This document shows positions 41,854 through 48,345 of a stretch of DNA of 64,000 bases, piece by piece. The notes beneath the pieces are model-generated. The model searched no databases and was not told the origin of the DNA. It saw nothing but the letters and a program-made list of their open reading frames with translations. The DNA is taken from contig NZ_QBKR01000021.1 of the NCBI RefSeq assembly GCF_003054245.1, positions 1 to 64,000 of the forward strand, given 5' to 3'. Origin of the DNA: Melghirimyces profundicolus (GTDB taxonomy: Bacteria > Bacillota > Bacilli > Thermoactinomycetales > DSM-45169). The position numbers and the translations under genes are program-made. The stretch's first letter is position 1. Every line of letters begins with the position of its first letter.

Positions 41854-42555
41854 ATGACTGGAGGCACGGCGGCCAAGGTGGATGAGGTACATACGGACGA
41901 CCGGGCGTTGACGCAGATCGGGGGCAACGGAAACGCGGAAGTCGACCGGTATTGGGATCTGGCCAGGCTGAAGGTGAGGAGAAAACGGTTTTCCGAAGCG
42001 CTGGCTGCCCTGGAAGAATTGTTGGAGGCGGATCCCTTTCATGTGGAGGGCCTTCTGTTACGGGCCCGGGTGTTGGAGGAAGCGGGTCGGATGGATGAGG
42101 CCCGCAAAGCCTATCGGAAGGTGATATCCGGGTATCCGGAATACAGTCCGGGCCACCGCGAGTTCGGGAGGTTTCTTCTGTTCACCGAAGGATCCCCCGG
42201 TGCCTCGGAAACCCATTTGATGAAGGGGCTGACCATCAATCCTCAGGACGCTTTCGCCCATGCCCTTCTGGCTGAAGTGTACGCCCGAACCGGCCGGAAG
42301 CAGCAGGCGCTTCTTCATGTGGAGATCGCTTCCCGGTTCCGGACGGAAGACATCCGGTACTTTGAAGTGTGCGCCAAAGTACTCGCACGCTTGGGGGAAT
42401 CGACGGAACAAGTCCGTCTGTTGAAGCGCACCGTGTTTTCCCATGCTGATAACCGGGCGGCCAAGGTCCGGTTCAAACGGGCGATGCGGGCGGAACGAAG
42501 GGAAAAAAAGAACCCGAGAGCATTCAAGCGGTACTTGCAAAAAGTTTTGCCCTGA
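41854..42555 (+). CDS. Tetratricopeptide repeat protein
   Basis: The 233-residue cytoplasmic protein contains four to five TPR-like helix pairs between about residues 30 and 190 (KRFSEALAALEELLEADPF, GRMDEARKAYRKVISGYPE, NPQDAFAHALLAEVYARTGRKQQALLH) and a very basic C-terminal tail (RAMRAERREKKNPRAFKRYLQK). TPR domains mediate protein contacts; no partner is evident. The start is ATG 41854 after AAGGGGGAG; upstream codons lack a ribosome site. Confidence 0.75.
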   Translation: MTGGTAAKVDEVHTDDRALTQIGGNGNAEVDRYWDLARLKVRRKRFSEALAALEELLEADPFHVEGLLLRARVLEEAGRMDEARKAYRKVISGYPEYSPGHREFGRFLLFTEGSPGASETHLMKGLTINPQDAFAHALLAEVYARTGRKQQALLHVEIASRFRTEDIRYFEVCAKVLARLGESTEQVRLLKRTVFSHADNRAAKVRFKRAMRAERREKKNPRAFKRYLQKVLP

Positions 42556-42594
42556 TTCGGGAAACAGAAAATGAGAAAAATATTCACACAAACA

Positions 42595-42623
42595 TCGACA
42601 AATTTCGAAACCTGTGTTATAGT
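42595..42623 (+). promoter_or_regulatory. Promoter of the small RNA
   Basis: TCGACA (42595-42600), a 17-base gap and TATAGT (42618-42623) give a good sigma-A promoter. No ORF with a ribosome site follows before the terminator at 42765. Confidence 0.6.
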
Positions 42624-42629
42624 AAAAAT

Positions 42630-42796
42630 GTAAGCGAGGTTGACCTCCTTGCTTCAGGCTTGGACGGAGCCGTCGTGGAGTCATCGATGAAGCGAGAAGC
42701 TCCCCTCCGGAGCACGTCAAGCTACCACGCTTCTTAACTCCTTAATCTTGACCCTCTTTCATGTGGCCAGGTGTTCCCATCCTGGTCTTTTTCTTT
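42630..42796 (+). ncRNA. Candidate small RNA with IS200/IS605 right-end (omega-RNA)-like core
   Basis: Between a promoter (42595-42623) and a terminator (42765-42796) lies about 165 bases without an ORF. It begins with hairpin AAGCGAGGTTGACCTCCTTG and holds a structured core: GTCGTGGAGTCATCGATGAA, then GCGAGAAGCTCCCCTCCGG, AGCACGTCAAGC. The GATGAAGCGAGAAGC plus GCTCC/GGAGC hairpin plus ACGTCA pattern recalls the right end of IS605-family tnpB elements, which doubles as the omega-RNA scaffold. No tnpB or transposase lies nearby. It could be a solo or co-opted omega-RNA, or an unrelated regulatory RNA upstream of nagA. Confidence 0.5.
42765..42796 (+). terminator. Terminator of the small RNA
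   Basis: GGCCAGG (42765-42771) pairs with CCTGGTC (42781-42787, one G-T pair), then TTTTTCTTTT. It is well separated from nagA. Confidence 0.75.
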
Positions 42797-42854
42797 TGCC
42801 CTCCGACGGTATGGTCTTTTGCCACGGATCCTTCCCTGAAAAAAAACGATTGGA

Positions 42855-42883
42855 TTGACGCAGCCCCTCTCCGAAGGTAAGCT
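42855..42883 (+). promoter_or_regulatory. Promoter candidate for nagA
   Basis: TTGACG (42855-42860), 17 bases and TAAGCT (42878-42883). The nagA GTG lies about 50 bases downstream. I found no convincing NagR or cre site here. Confidence 0.45.
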
Positions 42884-42931
42884 ACAGGGGAGTGGCCGTC
42901 CGAGGCGGAATCAGACAGGGAGGGATGGCAC

Positions 42932-44086
42932 GTGACCGTTAAAGTGTTCCGGGGTCCGGTGGTCCTGGCGAAGGGGTTGCTGGAAGATGGAATGGTGGTG
43001 ACCGAAGGGGAGAAAATCCGGTATGTGGGGCTCCCCCGCCGGGTGGAGAAGGCCGGGGAAGAAGTGGTGGCTTCCGGAACGATCTGGCCGGGATTGATCG
43101 ATCTTCATGTTCACGGCACCGGAGGGGCGGATGTAATGGATGGAACCCCGGAGGCGTTGGAGACGATATCCCGGACTTTGGCGTCTTACGGTGTAACCGC
43201 TTTTCTGGCAACCACGGTCACCATGGACCGGCTCCGTCTCCAGAAAGCGCTGGCCAATGTGGCCAAGGCGGGGTCCCGCTTGTCCGGGGCACGGGTTCTC
43301 GGCGTGCATCTGGAAGGGCCGTGGATCTGTCCGGCCAGGTGTGGGGCCCAAAACCCGGATTACGTAGTGGACCCCGGGCCCCAAGATGCGGAGTGGGTTT
43401 GGAAAGCGTCCGGGGGCGGACTCCGAATCGTCACGCTGGCCCCCGAACGCCCGGGGGCCCTGGATTTGGTTCGGAAGCTGGCGGAGCATGGAGTGGTGGT
43501 TTCCGCCGGACACACGTCGGCCACTTATCGGGAAATGGAAACAGCGATCGAGGCGGGAGTCTCCCATGTGACCCATGCTTTCAACGCCATGACGGGACTG
43601 CATCACCGGGAGCCCGGTGTGGCCGGAGCCGCCCTGACGGATGACCGGCTGACCGTTGAGTTGATCGGCGACGGTTTTCATGTCCATCCCGCGGCGGTGA
43701 AACTGTTGGCCCGGGCGAAACAGCCGGATGGCCTGATTCTCATCTCGGACGGGATCCGGGCTGTCGGCCGTCCTGACGGGATTTACGAGCTGGGCGGACT
43801 GAAGGTGACGGCCCGAAACGGGAAAGCGGTTTTGGAGGACGGAAGTTTGGCGGGCAGTCTCCTCACCTTGGACCGGGCGGTATACAACACGGCGGATTAT
43901 GCGGGCATTCCCCTTTGGCAAGCGGTGCGGATGGCGTCTCTCGCCCCGGCGAAGCGACTGGGACTCGAAGGGGAGATGGGAAGCCTGGAACCGGGGAAGC
44001 GTGCTGACCTCGTAGTGACGGACGGGGACGGAAGGGTTTCCCGGGTGTTCGTCGGGGGCCGGGAAGTGCCGGTGGAACGGCCTTGA
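42932..44086 (+). CDS. nagA: N-acetylglucosamine-6-phosphate deacetylase NagA
   Basis: This amidohydrolase removes acetate from GlcNAc-6-phosphate, feeding amino-sugar recycling into glycolysis or wall synthesis. The 384-residue protein has the metal motif DLHVHG near residue 58, GVHLEGPW near 125 with the metal-binding Glu, SAGHTSA, HAFNAM, GDGFHVHP and the catalytic Asp in LISDGIRAVG near 272. The start is GTG 42932 after GGGAGGGATGG. nagB is not adjacent. The NagZ hexosaminidase at 54341 could supply its substrate pathway. Confidence 0.93.
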   Translation: MTVKVFRGPVVLAKGLLEDGMVVTEGEKIRYVGLPRRVEKAGEEVVASGTIWPGLIDLHVHGTGGADVMDGTPEALETISRTLASYGVTAFLATTVTMDRLRLQKALANVAKAGSRLSGARVLGVHLEGPWICPARCGAQNPDYVVDPGPQDAEWVWKASGGGLRIVTLAPERPGALDLVRKLAEHGVVVSAGHTSATYREMETAIEAGVSHVTHAFNAMTGLHHREPGVAGAALTDDRLTVELIGDGFHVHPAAVKLLARAKQPDGLILISDGIRAVGRPDGIYELGGLKVTARNGKAVLEDGSLAGSLLTLDRAVYNTADYAGIPLWQAVRMASLAPAKRLGLEGEMGSLEPGKRADLVVTDGDGRVSRVFVGGREVPVERP

Positions 44087-44115
44087 AAGCCGGAAGGGAG
44101 GGAGAGTGCCCCACT

Positions 44116-44517
44116 GTGAAAAGCTATCATCCCCTTTATCTGCGTTTTTTCAAATATTACCATGCGGGCCGGTATTGGGAAGCCCATGAGGTATTGGAAG
44201 AGTTGTGGCAGACGCAGCGGGATAACGATTTCTATCACGGGTTGATCCAAGTGGCGGCCATCATGCACCAGTTGAAACGGGGGAAAGTACGGGGGGCCCG
44301 GAAGCTTTCCGCCAGTGCCATCAGATACCTCACCCCTTTTTCCCCGGAGACGGAGGGGGTCGATGTCCGCAGGGTTCTCCGCTGGTTGAACCGGTGTCTC
44401 GAGGTGTTGCCCGAAAGGCCCCGGATCATGGACCCCCGGGAGGTGGAGTCCCTCGGTCTCGGTACCTGCGAGCTTCCCGACATGGCCTCATCCATCAACC
44501 GATCCCCGTCCCGCTAA
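44116..44517 (+). CDS. DUF309 protein
   Basis: The 133-residue helical protein carries the DUF309 signature FFKYYHAGRYWEAHEVLEELWQ near residue 10 (His/Glu residues perhaps metal-binding) and YHGLIQVAAIMHQLKRG. Function is unknown, though the family is widespread in Bacillota and archaea. The start is placed at GTG 44116, which begins just before the conserved domain and follows GGAGGGAGAG; a TTG at 44083 overlapping nagA would add 11 unlike residues. It is probably co-transcribed with nagA. Confidence 0.82.
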   Translation: MKSYHPLYLRFFKYYHAGRYWEAHEVLEELWQTQRDNDFYHGLIQVAAIMHQLKRGKVRGARKLSASAIRYLTPFSPETEGVDVRRVLRWLNRCLEVLPERPRIMDPREVESLGLGTCELPDMASSINRSPSR

Positions 44518-44525
44518 AAGGGAGG

Positions 44526-44550
44526 ACCGGCCGAAAAGCCGGTTTTTTTC
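44526..44550 (+). terminator. Terminator after the DUF309 gene
   Basis: ACCGGC (44526-44531) pairs with GCCGGT (44538-44543), then TTTTTTC. Confidence 0.8.
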
Positions 44551-44655
44551 TTTATCCAATCAAAAACTCTTTTATTTTTGAATGAGAAATGTCACCTTTT
44601 GATCCTCTGCCTAATAAGATATACCGATAGAATGTCGATCAAAAGGAGGATATCC

Positions 44656-45231
44656 ATGAAAGGGCGCTGTTGGACGGAAGAAGAAGATCGATTGTTGGCA
44701 GAAACGGTTCTCCGTTCGGTCCGGGAGGGCGGCCATCAGCTGAGAGCCTTTGAAGAGGTTGCCGAAAAAATTGACAGATCCCCGGGAGCCTGCGGGTTTC
44801 GGTGGAATGCCGTCGTCAGGAAGAAGGAAGCGGAAGCCTTTCGGGAAGCGAAAAAGGAACGGGTGGCCAAACAGCTGAAAAATAAACGGGAAAGCTCCTT
44901 CTCGTTAAAAGAGGTCATCCATCAGCTGAAAGAATTCGAAGCCGAATACCGGTCCACCCGGGCGCACCTTACCGAACTGAAACGCGAGTTGGACGAAAAA
45001 AAGAGAAAGCTGGGAGATGCGGAAGCGGAACATCACCGTCTGACAAAGGAATGGAAGGCCTTCGAAAATTTTCAAAGCGAAATCAAAGACCGATACACGA
45101 GTCTTCTCCGCCTGTTCCAGACAGCTCGGGACCTGGAGTTAACAAAAGGGGATTCGGAAAAAAATACAACCGACGCGGAATATGCTCCGGATGGGTCACA
45201 AGCGCAGTCGGAACGGGAAGTCGAATCATAA
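44656..45231 (+). CDS. RsfA-family transcriptional regulator (first paralogue)
   Basis: The 191-residue protein starts with a Myb/SANT-like DNA-binding unit ([22 protein letters not shown], then [11 protein letters not shown]) and continues as a long coiled coil (about residues 75-150, [25 protein letters not shown]). This is the RsfA/YwfN layout; B. subtilis RsfA adjusts prespore gene expression under sigma-F. The start is ATG 44656 after AAAAGGAGG. A shorter paralogue follows directly. Confidence 0.85.
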   Translation: MKGRCWTEEEDRLLAETVLRSVREGGHQLRAFEEVAEKIDRSPGACGFRWNAVVRKKEAEAFREAKKERVAKQLKNKRESSFSLKEVIHQLKEFEAEYRSTRAHLTELKRELDEKKRKLGDAEAEHHRLTKEWKAFENFQSEIKDRYTSLLRLFQTARDLELTKGDSEKNTTDAEYAPDGSQAQSEREVES

Positions 45232-45269
45232 CCATATAGCATGGCGAAAACGAAAGAGGTGCAGGACTG

Positions 45270-45665
45270 ATGTCCCGTTCCTGGAGCCCCGAGGAAGACC
45301 GAATGCTGCTCAGATGGGTCACCCAGTGCCGGCAACTGGGAATGAGCCGCGCCGATACCTTCGCATCCGTCGCGGACCGTCTGGATCGGAGCGAGAGCGT
45401 TTGCTTCTCGAGATGGAAAGTGTTGAGCAAAGAAGCGGCCAAAGCCCAAGCCCGTCAGCCGAACTCGTCCACCCTTCAGGAGCGCATTCGTCGGCTGGAG
45501 GAAAAACTGGAGGCCAACCAGAATGAAATGAAGAAACTGATGGAGGAAAATCGCAAGACGAGGGAAGAGATGAGATTTTTTGAAATCATGCTGCTGGAAG
45601 AATACCGGATTCTCATCAGCCTGCTGGACAAGAAAAATCCCAAGCCCCGGCTTCATCGGTTGTGA
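45270..45665 (+). CDS. RsfA-family transcriptional regulator (second, short paralogue)
   Basis: The 131-residue protein has the same plan as its neighbour: SWSPEEDRMLLRWVTQCRQLG and CFSRWKVLSKEAAKAQ as the Myb-like DNA-binding unit, then a coiled coil (LQERIRRLEEKLEANQNEM) and FEIMLLEEYRILISLLDKK. The coiled coil is shorter than in the first copy. The ribosome site is AAAGAGGTG. Tandem arrangement suggests duplication and possible heterodimers, which is inference. Confidence 0.82.
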   Translation: MSRSWSPEEDRMLLRWVTQCRQLGMSRADTFASVADRLDRSESVCFSRWKVLSKEAAKAQARQPNSSTLQERIRRLEEKLEANQNEMKKLMEENRKTREEMRFFEIMLLEEYRILISLLDKKNPKPRLHRL

Positions 45666-45675
45666 TTCGAACAGG

Positions 45676-45699
45676 GGACCCGAAAACGGGTTCTTTTTT
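45676..45699 (+). terminator. Terminator after the RsfA pair
   Basis: GGACCCG pairs with CGGGTTC across AAAA, followed by TTTTTTA. Confidence 0.75.
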
Positions 45700-45768
45700 A
45701 TTTGCGGGATTTCACCGGCGGGGAAAATACGGTATGATCTTGGTAACCGTGTGCAAGGAGTGGGATGA

Positions 45769-46116
45769 ATGGCGCAATGGAAAGAAATAACGACAGTGGA
45801 AGAGTGGGAACAAGCTCTCCGCCGTTCCGAAGAACAGCCGGTTCTGGTGATTAAACACAGCACGCGCTGTCCGGTCAGCGCGGAAGCCTGGGAGGAATAC
45901 CGGGAGTTTGTCTCCGGCAAGGCGCCGGAAGAAGCGGAGTATATCATGGTGAAAGTGATCGAATCCCGGGAAGTGTCCAACCGGATTGCTGAGGATTTGG
46001 AGGTGCAGCACAAGTCTCCCCAAGCCATCCTGTTCCGAAACCGGAAACCGGTTTGGCACACCTCCCATTGGCACATTAAAACAGCAGCACTGGAAGAAGC
46101 ATTCCAAGCGCATTGA
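45769..46116 (+). CDS. ytxJ: YtxJ monothiol bacilliredoxin (BrxC)
   Basis: The 115-residue thioredoxin-fold protein has the single active Cys in KHSTRCPVSAEAWEEY near residue 34 (TRCPVS in place of CxxC) and the cis-Pro region HKSPQAILFRNRKPVWHTSHW. It reduces bacillithiol-mixed disulfides on proteins, so the organism should make bacillithiol. The start is ATG 45769 after AAGGAGTGGG. In B. subtilis ytxJ sits with ytxG-ytxH; here it is about 10 kb away from those genes. Confidence 0.92.
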   Translation: MAQWKEITTVEEWEQALRRSEEQPVLVIKHSTRCPVSAEAWEEYREFVSGKAPEEAEYIMVKVIESREVSNRIAEDLEVQHKSPQAILFRNRKPVWHTSHWHIKTAALEEAFQAH

Positions 46117-46124
46117 ATACACGG

Positions 46125-46153
46125 CGGGCAACCCGGAAACGGGTTGCCCGTTT
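46125..46153 (+). terminator. Terminator after ytxJ
   Basis: CGGGCAACCCG (46125-46135) pairs perfectly with CGGGTTGCCCG (46140-46150), then TTTGG. Confidence 0.75.
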
Positions 46154-46275
46154 GGTTATGGAAGTGTCCGGTTTCCGTCGATAACCGGACAAAAGGAAGG
46201 TGTTGCGGGCTTGTTTTTGGAACGGGACAAAAGGGGCGTTCATAGACTGGGGTAGAAGCCCAGTCGATGACATAC

Positions 46276-46304
46276 GAAAAACCCCCGGATGAGGGCCGGG
46301 GGTT
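46276..46304 (-). terminator. Terminator of the YjcZ-like gene array
   Basis: CCGGGGGT (46296-46303) and ACCCCCGG (46281-46288) pair; on the minus strand TTTT follows. It is located 12 bases past the last mini-gene stop. Confidence 0.8.
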
Positions 46305-46315
46305 CGCAGAAGGAT

Positions 46316-46420
46316 TTAGTAATAGCCCCAGACACCGACCAGGGCGAAAATGGTGGCAATGACCAGCAGGAACAGAAGCAGCCGACGCAGGCCAAAACCA
46401 TAGCCATAACCGTAGCCCAT
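46316..46420 (-). CDS. YjcZ-like sporulation mini-protein 1 (34 residues)
   Basis: The minus strand encodes a Gly/Tyr-rich start (MGYGYGYGFGLRR), a hydrophobic helix LLLFLLVIATIFALVGVWG and YY at the end. This Gly-Tyr head plus single membrane helix is the YjcZ family, short spore-associated proteins of Bacillales. GGAGGTGAG precedes the ATG by six bases. It is the last of five similar genes in a row. The genes are too short for normal ORF finders. Confidence 0.85.
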   Translation of the reverse strand: MGYGYGYGFGLRRLLLFLLVIATIFALVGVWGYY

Positions 46421-46482
46421 TTATCTCACCTCCTTTTCAAAGTAAAGAGGTGTTTCTTTTCACCCGAATCGCCCGGAATGCA

Positions 46483-46581
46483 TCAGCAAATATAGGGAAT
46501 CAGGGCGAAGATGGTGGCGATGACCAGCAGGAAGAGCAGCAGACGGCGCAGACCGAACCCGTAACCGTATCCGTATCTCAT
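46483..46581 (-). CDS. YjcZ-like sporulation mini-protein 2 (32 residues)
   Basis: It reads MRYGYGYGFGLRR, then the same helix LLLFLLVIATIFALIPYIC. The C-terminus differs from its neighbours by ending in Cys. The ribosome site is AAAGGGGTG. DNA similarity with mini-gene 1 is high in the helix region, consistent with recent tandem duplication. Confidence 0.85.
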   Translation of the reverse strand: MRYGYGYGFGLRRLLLFLLVIATIFALIPYIC

Positions 46582-46619
46582 GGAAAACACCCCTTTCCTG
46601 CGGAAGGTGAGGTTCCGGA

Positions 46620-46727
46620 TCAATAACCGTATCCCCAGATACCGACAAGGCCAAAGATGGTGGCGATGACCAGCAGGAACAACAGGAGGCGTCTCAGCCC
46701 AAATCCATAGTAACCGTAGCCAGACAT
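46620..46727 (-). CDS. YjcZ-like sporulation mini-protein 3 (35 residues)
   Basis: It reads MSGYGYYGFGLRR, helix LLLFLLVIATIFGLVGIWG, and YGY at the end. The ATG follows GGGGGGTTACGA, a G-rich ribosome site. It lies 38 bases upstream of mini-gene 2 on the minus strand. Confidence 0.85.
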   Translation of the reverse strand: MSGYGYYGFGLRRLLLFLLVIATIFGLVGIWGYGY

Positions 46728-46843
46728 TCGTAACCCCCCCTTTTCATTTGATTGAAATGGGCGGGTACCCGAAATGCCCCGCCATAAAAGGGAATTTTAC
46801 TATTCTCAACCCTGCCGTGAACCTGCCGGACTCTGCCATGAAC

Positions 46844-46942
46844 CTACCAGCACCAACCAAGCAGTGCGAAGATGGTAGCGATCACCAGCAGAAAGAGCAA
46901 TAAACGCCCCAGTCCGAATCGGTAGTCTCCTTTGCCTGACAT
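46844..46942 (-). CDS. YjcZ-like sporulation mini-protein 4 (32 residues)
   Basis: It reads MSGKGDYRFGLGR, helix LLLFLLVIATIFALLGWCW. The Gly-Tyr head is degenerate and two Trp and a Cys close the protein. The ribosome site is GAGGAGGGG. A CATAGGTTGTA motif, fitting a mother-cell sigma-E/sigma-K -10 element, lies 25-35 bases upstream. Confidence 0.82.
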   Translation of the reverse strand: MSGKGDYRFGLGRLLLFLLVIATIFALLGWCW

Positions 46943-46966
46943 ATTTCCCCTCCTCCGCTCTTTTGC

Positions 46967-46977
46967 TACAACCTATG
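46967..46977 (-). promoter_or_regulatory. Sigma-E/sigma-K type -10 candidate before mini-gene 4
   Basis: On the minus strand CATAGGTTGTA matches the mother-cell -10 pattern CATA-N2-T-T. The same word with one change (CATAGATTGTA) occurs before mini-gene 5 at 47218-47228, so the pair looks functional. Confidence 0.45.
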
Positions 46978-47041
46978 CACCCAGAAAGGGATGTGTACAG
47001 GCGGATATCACGGGGTAGGCGAATTAAAGAAAGGCATCGGT

Positions 47042-47152
47042 TTACAGAGCGCCGACGAACCAGAAGATGGTCGGAATTACAAGGAGGAACAGAAGGAGTC
47101 GTTGCAGCCCTCCGCCGGGATATTTGCCGTAGTAGCCCCAGGGATCAATCAT
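47042..47152 (-). CDS. YjcZ-like sporulation mini-protein 5 (36 residues, divergent)
   Basis: It reads MIDPWGYYGKYPGGGLQR, then LLLFLLVIPTIFWFVGAL. The head is longer, with Pro and a central Gly run, and a Pro interrupts the helix. The ribosome site is AAAGGAGG, about 11 bases away. It is the first gene of the array and the most diverged. A sporulation-type -10 candidate lies further upstream. Confidence 0.78.
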   Translation of the reverse strand: MIDPWGYYGKYPGGGLQRLLLFLLVIPTIFWFVGAL

Positions 47153-47192
47153 GGGAGTGACGTCCTCCTTTCATCGAAGTGGGGTCGCACAA

Positions 47193-47207
47193 TCACAACG
47201 CTTCTGG
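47193..47207. mobile_element. Solo terminal repeat of the MITE-like family
   Basis: TCACAACGCTTCTGG is the exact complement of the left end of copy C, with no other part of the element around it. It lies between the sporulation -10 candidate and mini-gene 5, inside that gene's leader. Confidence 0.5.
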
Positions 47208-47217
47208 GACCCTTTGG

Positions 47218-47228
47218 TACAATCTATG
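47218..47228 (-). promoter_or_regulatory. Sigma-E/sigma-K type -10 candidate before mini-gene 5
   Basis: On the minus strand CATAGATTGTA, 66-76 bases before the start of mini-gene 5. It matches the motif before mini-gene 4 in 10 of 11 positions. Confidence 0.4.
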
Positions 47229-47368
47229 CCATCGGAGTGGAATCCGTTCGGCCTCCCGCCTTGCCGGAGATTGTCCGCCCAAAAACGGGAATTTTGGACG
47301 AAAGCCCGCCCCCGGGTCCCTGCGCCGGCATAAGGTGAAGAGATCAAGATCTCAACGGAGGGATAAGG

Positions 47369-47656
47369 ATGGCGAACAAAGGTCCTTCGAGTAAAGAGAT
47401 GGCCCAACTGATTAACAACGTTCTCGGTCACAATGTCCTGACGGAAAAGCAATTAAACCAAATTCTCGCGGGGGCCAGGCGGGCCCACGAAAGGGGCGGA
47501 ATGCCGGCGGTCTTGGACTATCTGATGAAAGTGACTCAAGCCGATGTGGAAAAAGGGGAATTGGAACATTTTGCGGACAACGTCCGGAAAAACCCGCAAA
47601 TGGGAATGGATATCCTGCATGGAAAACGAAAAGCACCGAAAAAACGAAAAAAATAA
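47369..47656 (+). CDS. Hypothetical protein, 95 residues
   Basis: ATG 47369 follows GGAGGGATAAG. The protein is helical and soluble: MAQLINNVLGHNVLTEKQLNQIL, a RRAHERGG turn, MPAVLDYLMKVTQADVEKGELEHF, and a very basic tail (KRKAPKKRKK) that could bind nucleic acid. No family was recognised. It stands alone with a terminator. Confidence 0.6.
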   Translation: MANKGPSSKEMAQLINNVLGHNVLTEKQLNQILAGARRAHERGGMPAVLDYLMKVTQADVEKGELEHFADNVRKNPQMGMDILHGKRKAPKKRKK

Positions 47657-47681
47657 GACCGGCCTTGGGGTCGGTTTTTTT
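47657..47681 (+). terminator. Terminator
   Basis: ACCG and CGGT close a loop in ACCGGCCTTGGGGTCGGT, followed by seven T. Confidence 0.6.
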
Positions 47682-47765
47682 GATTGAAGAGAAATCCCTT
47701 GTGATAATCCCGCCTGAAATGATCTATACTATGCCGGAAACGATTGGAAGAAGGAGGAGTGTGCG

Positions 47766-47993
47766 GTGGAACAGTTAACGCAGATGGAACTTTTGCATTT
47801 GCAGGATCTGATCGGCGCGGAGGCGCTGGCCGTTCGCAAATGCCAAATGTATGAAAAGCAATGCAAAAGTGGCGAAATGAAACAATGGTTTCGTGATGCC
47901 GCGGAGCTTCACCGGGCTCACATCCGGGGGATGATGAAAGAACTTCGGCGACATGACGGACGGGAACGTAAACACGCCGAACGCAAGCAGTGA
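47766..47993 (+). CDS. CotF-like spore coat protein, short form (75 residues)
   Basis: The protein (TQMELLHLQDLIGAEALAVRKCQMYEKQCK, then ELHRAHIRGMMKEL) has the two-helix pattern of the N-terminal part of CotF-like coat proteins, related to ferritin-like folds. The start is GTG 47766 after AGGAGGAG. The next gene encodes the complementary longer CotF domain, so the two may pair. Role: spore coat, inferred from family. Confidence 0.75.
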   Translation: MEQLTQMELLHLQDLIGAEALAVRKCQMYEKQCKSGEMKQWFRDAAELHRAHIRGMMKELRRHDGRERKHAERKQ

Positions 47994-48008
47994 CCGGGAG
48001 GGATCACG

Positions 48009-48311
48009 ATGGGTCTTTTGGAAAGGGAAATGGCGCAGGATATGTTGATGATGGAGAAACAGCTGACACAATCGTACTCACATACGGAAAGCTACTGTGC
48101 CAATCGTGCACTCCGGGAAGCGATGCACCGGATGCACACGGAGACGGAAGAACTTCACACCCGCCTGTTCAACACCATGCATCAGAAGGGATGGGTTCAG
48201 ACGCCGGTGGCGGGGCAACAGGAAATTGAAAGCGCCATTCTTCACTGGGAACAGCAGGCGTTGAAGCAGCCCGAACTGGGCGGGGACAAGCATCAAAAAG
48301 ATCGTCGATGA
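48009..48311 (+). CDS. Spore coat protein CotF-family
   Basis: The 100-residue protein shows the CotF pattern: REMAQDMLMMEKQLTQSYSHTESYCANRALREAMHRM, then LFNTMHQKGWVQTPVAGQQE. CotF-type proteins are coat components of Bacillus spores. It starts 16 bases after the preceding gene with GGGAGGG and is co-transcribed with it. Confidence 0.85.
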   Translation: MGLLEREMAQDMLMMEKQLTQSYSHTESYCANRALREAMHRMHTETEELHTRLFNTMHQKGWVQTPVAGQQEIESAILHWEQQALKQPELGGDKHQKDRR

Positions 48312-48345
48312 CAGGGAAGAGAACGGATCGAAAGGAGGGGGAAAC

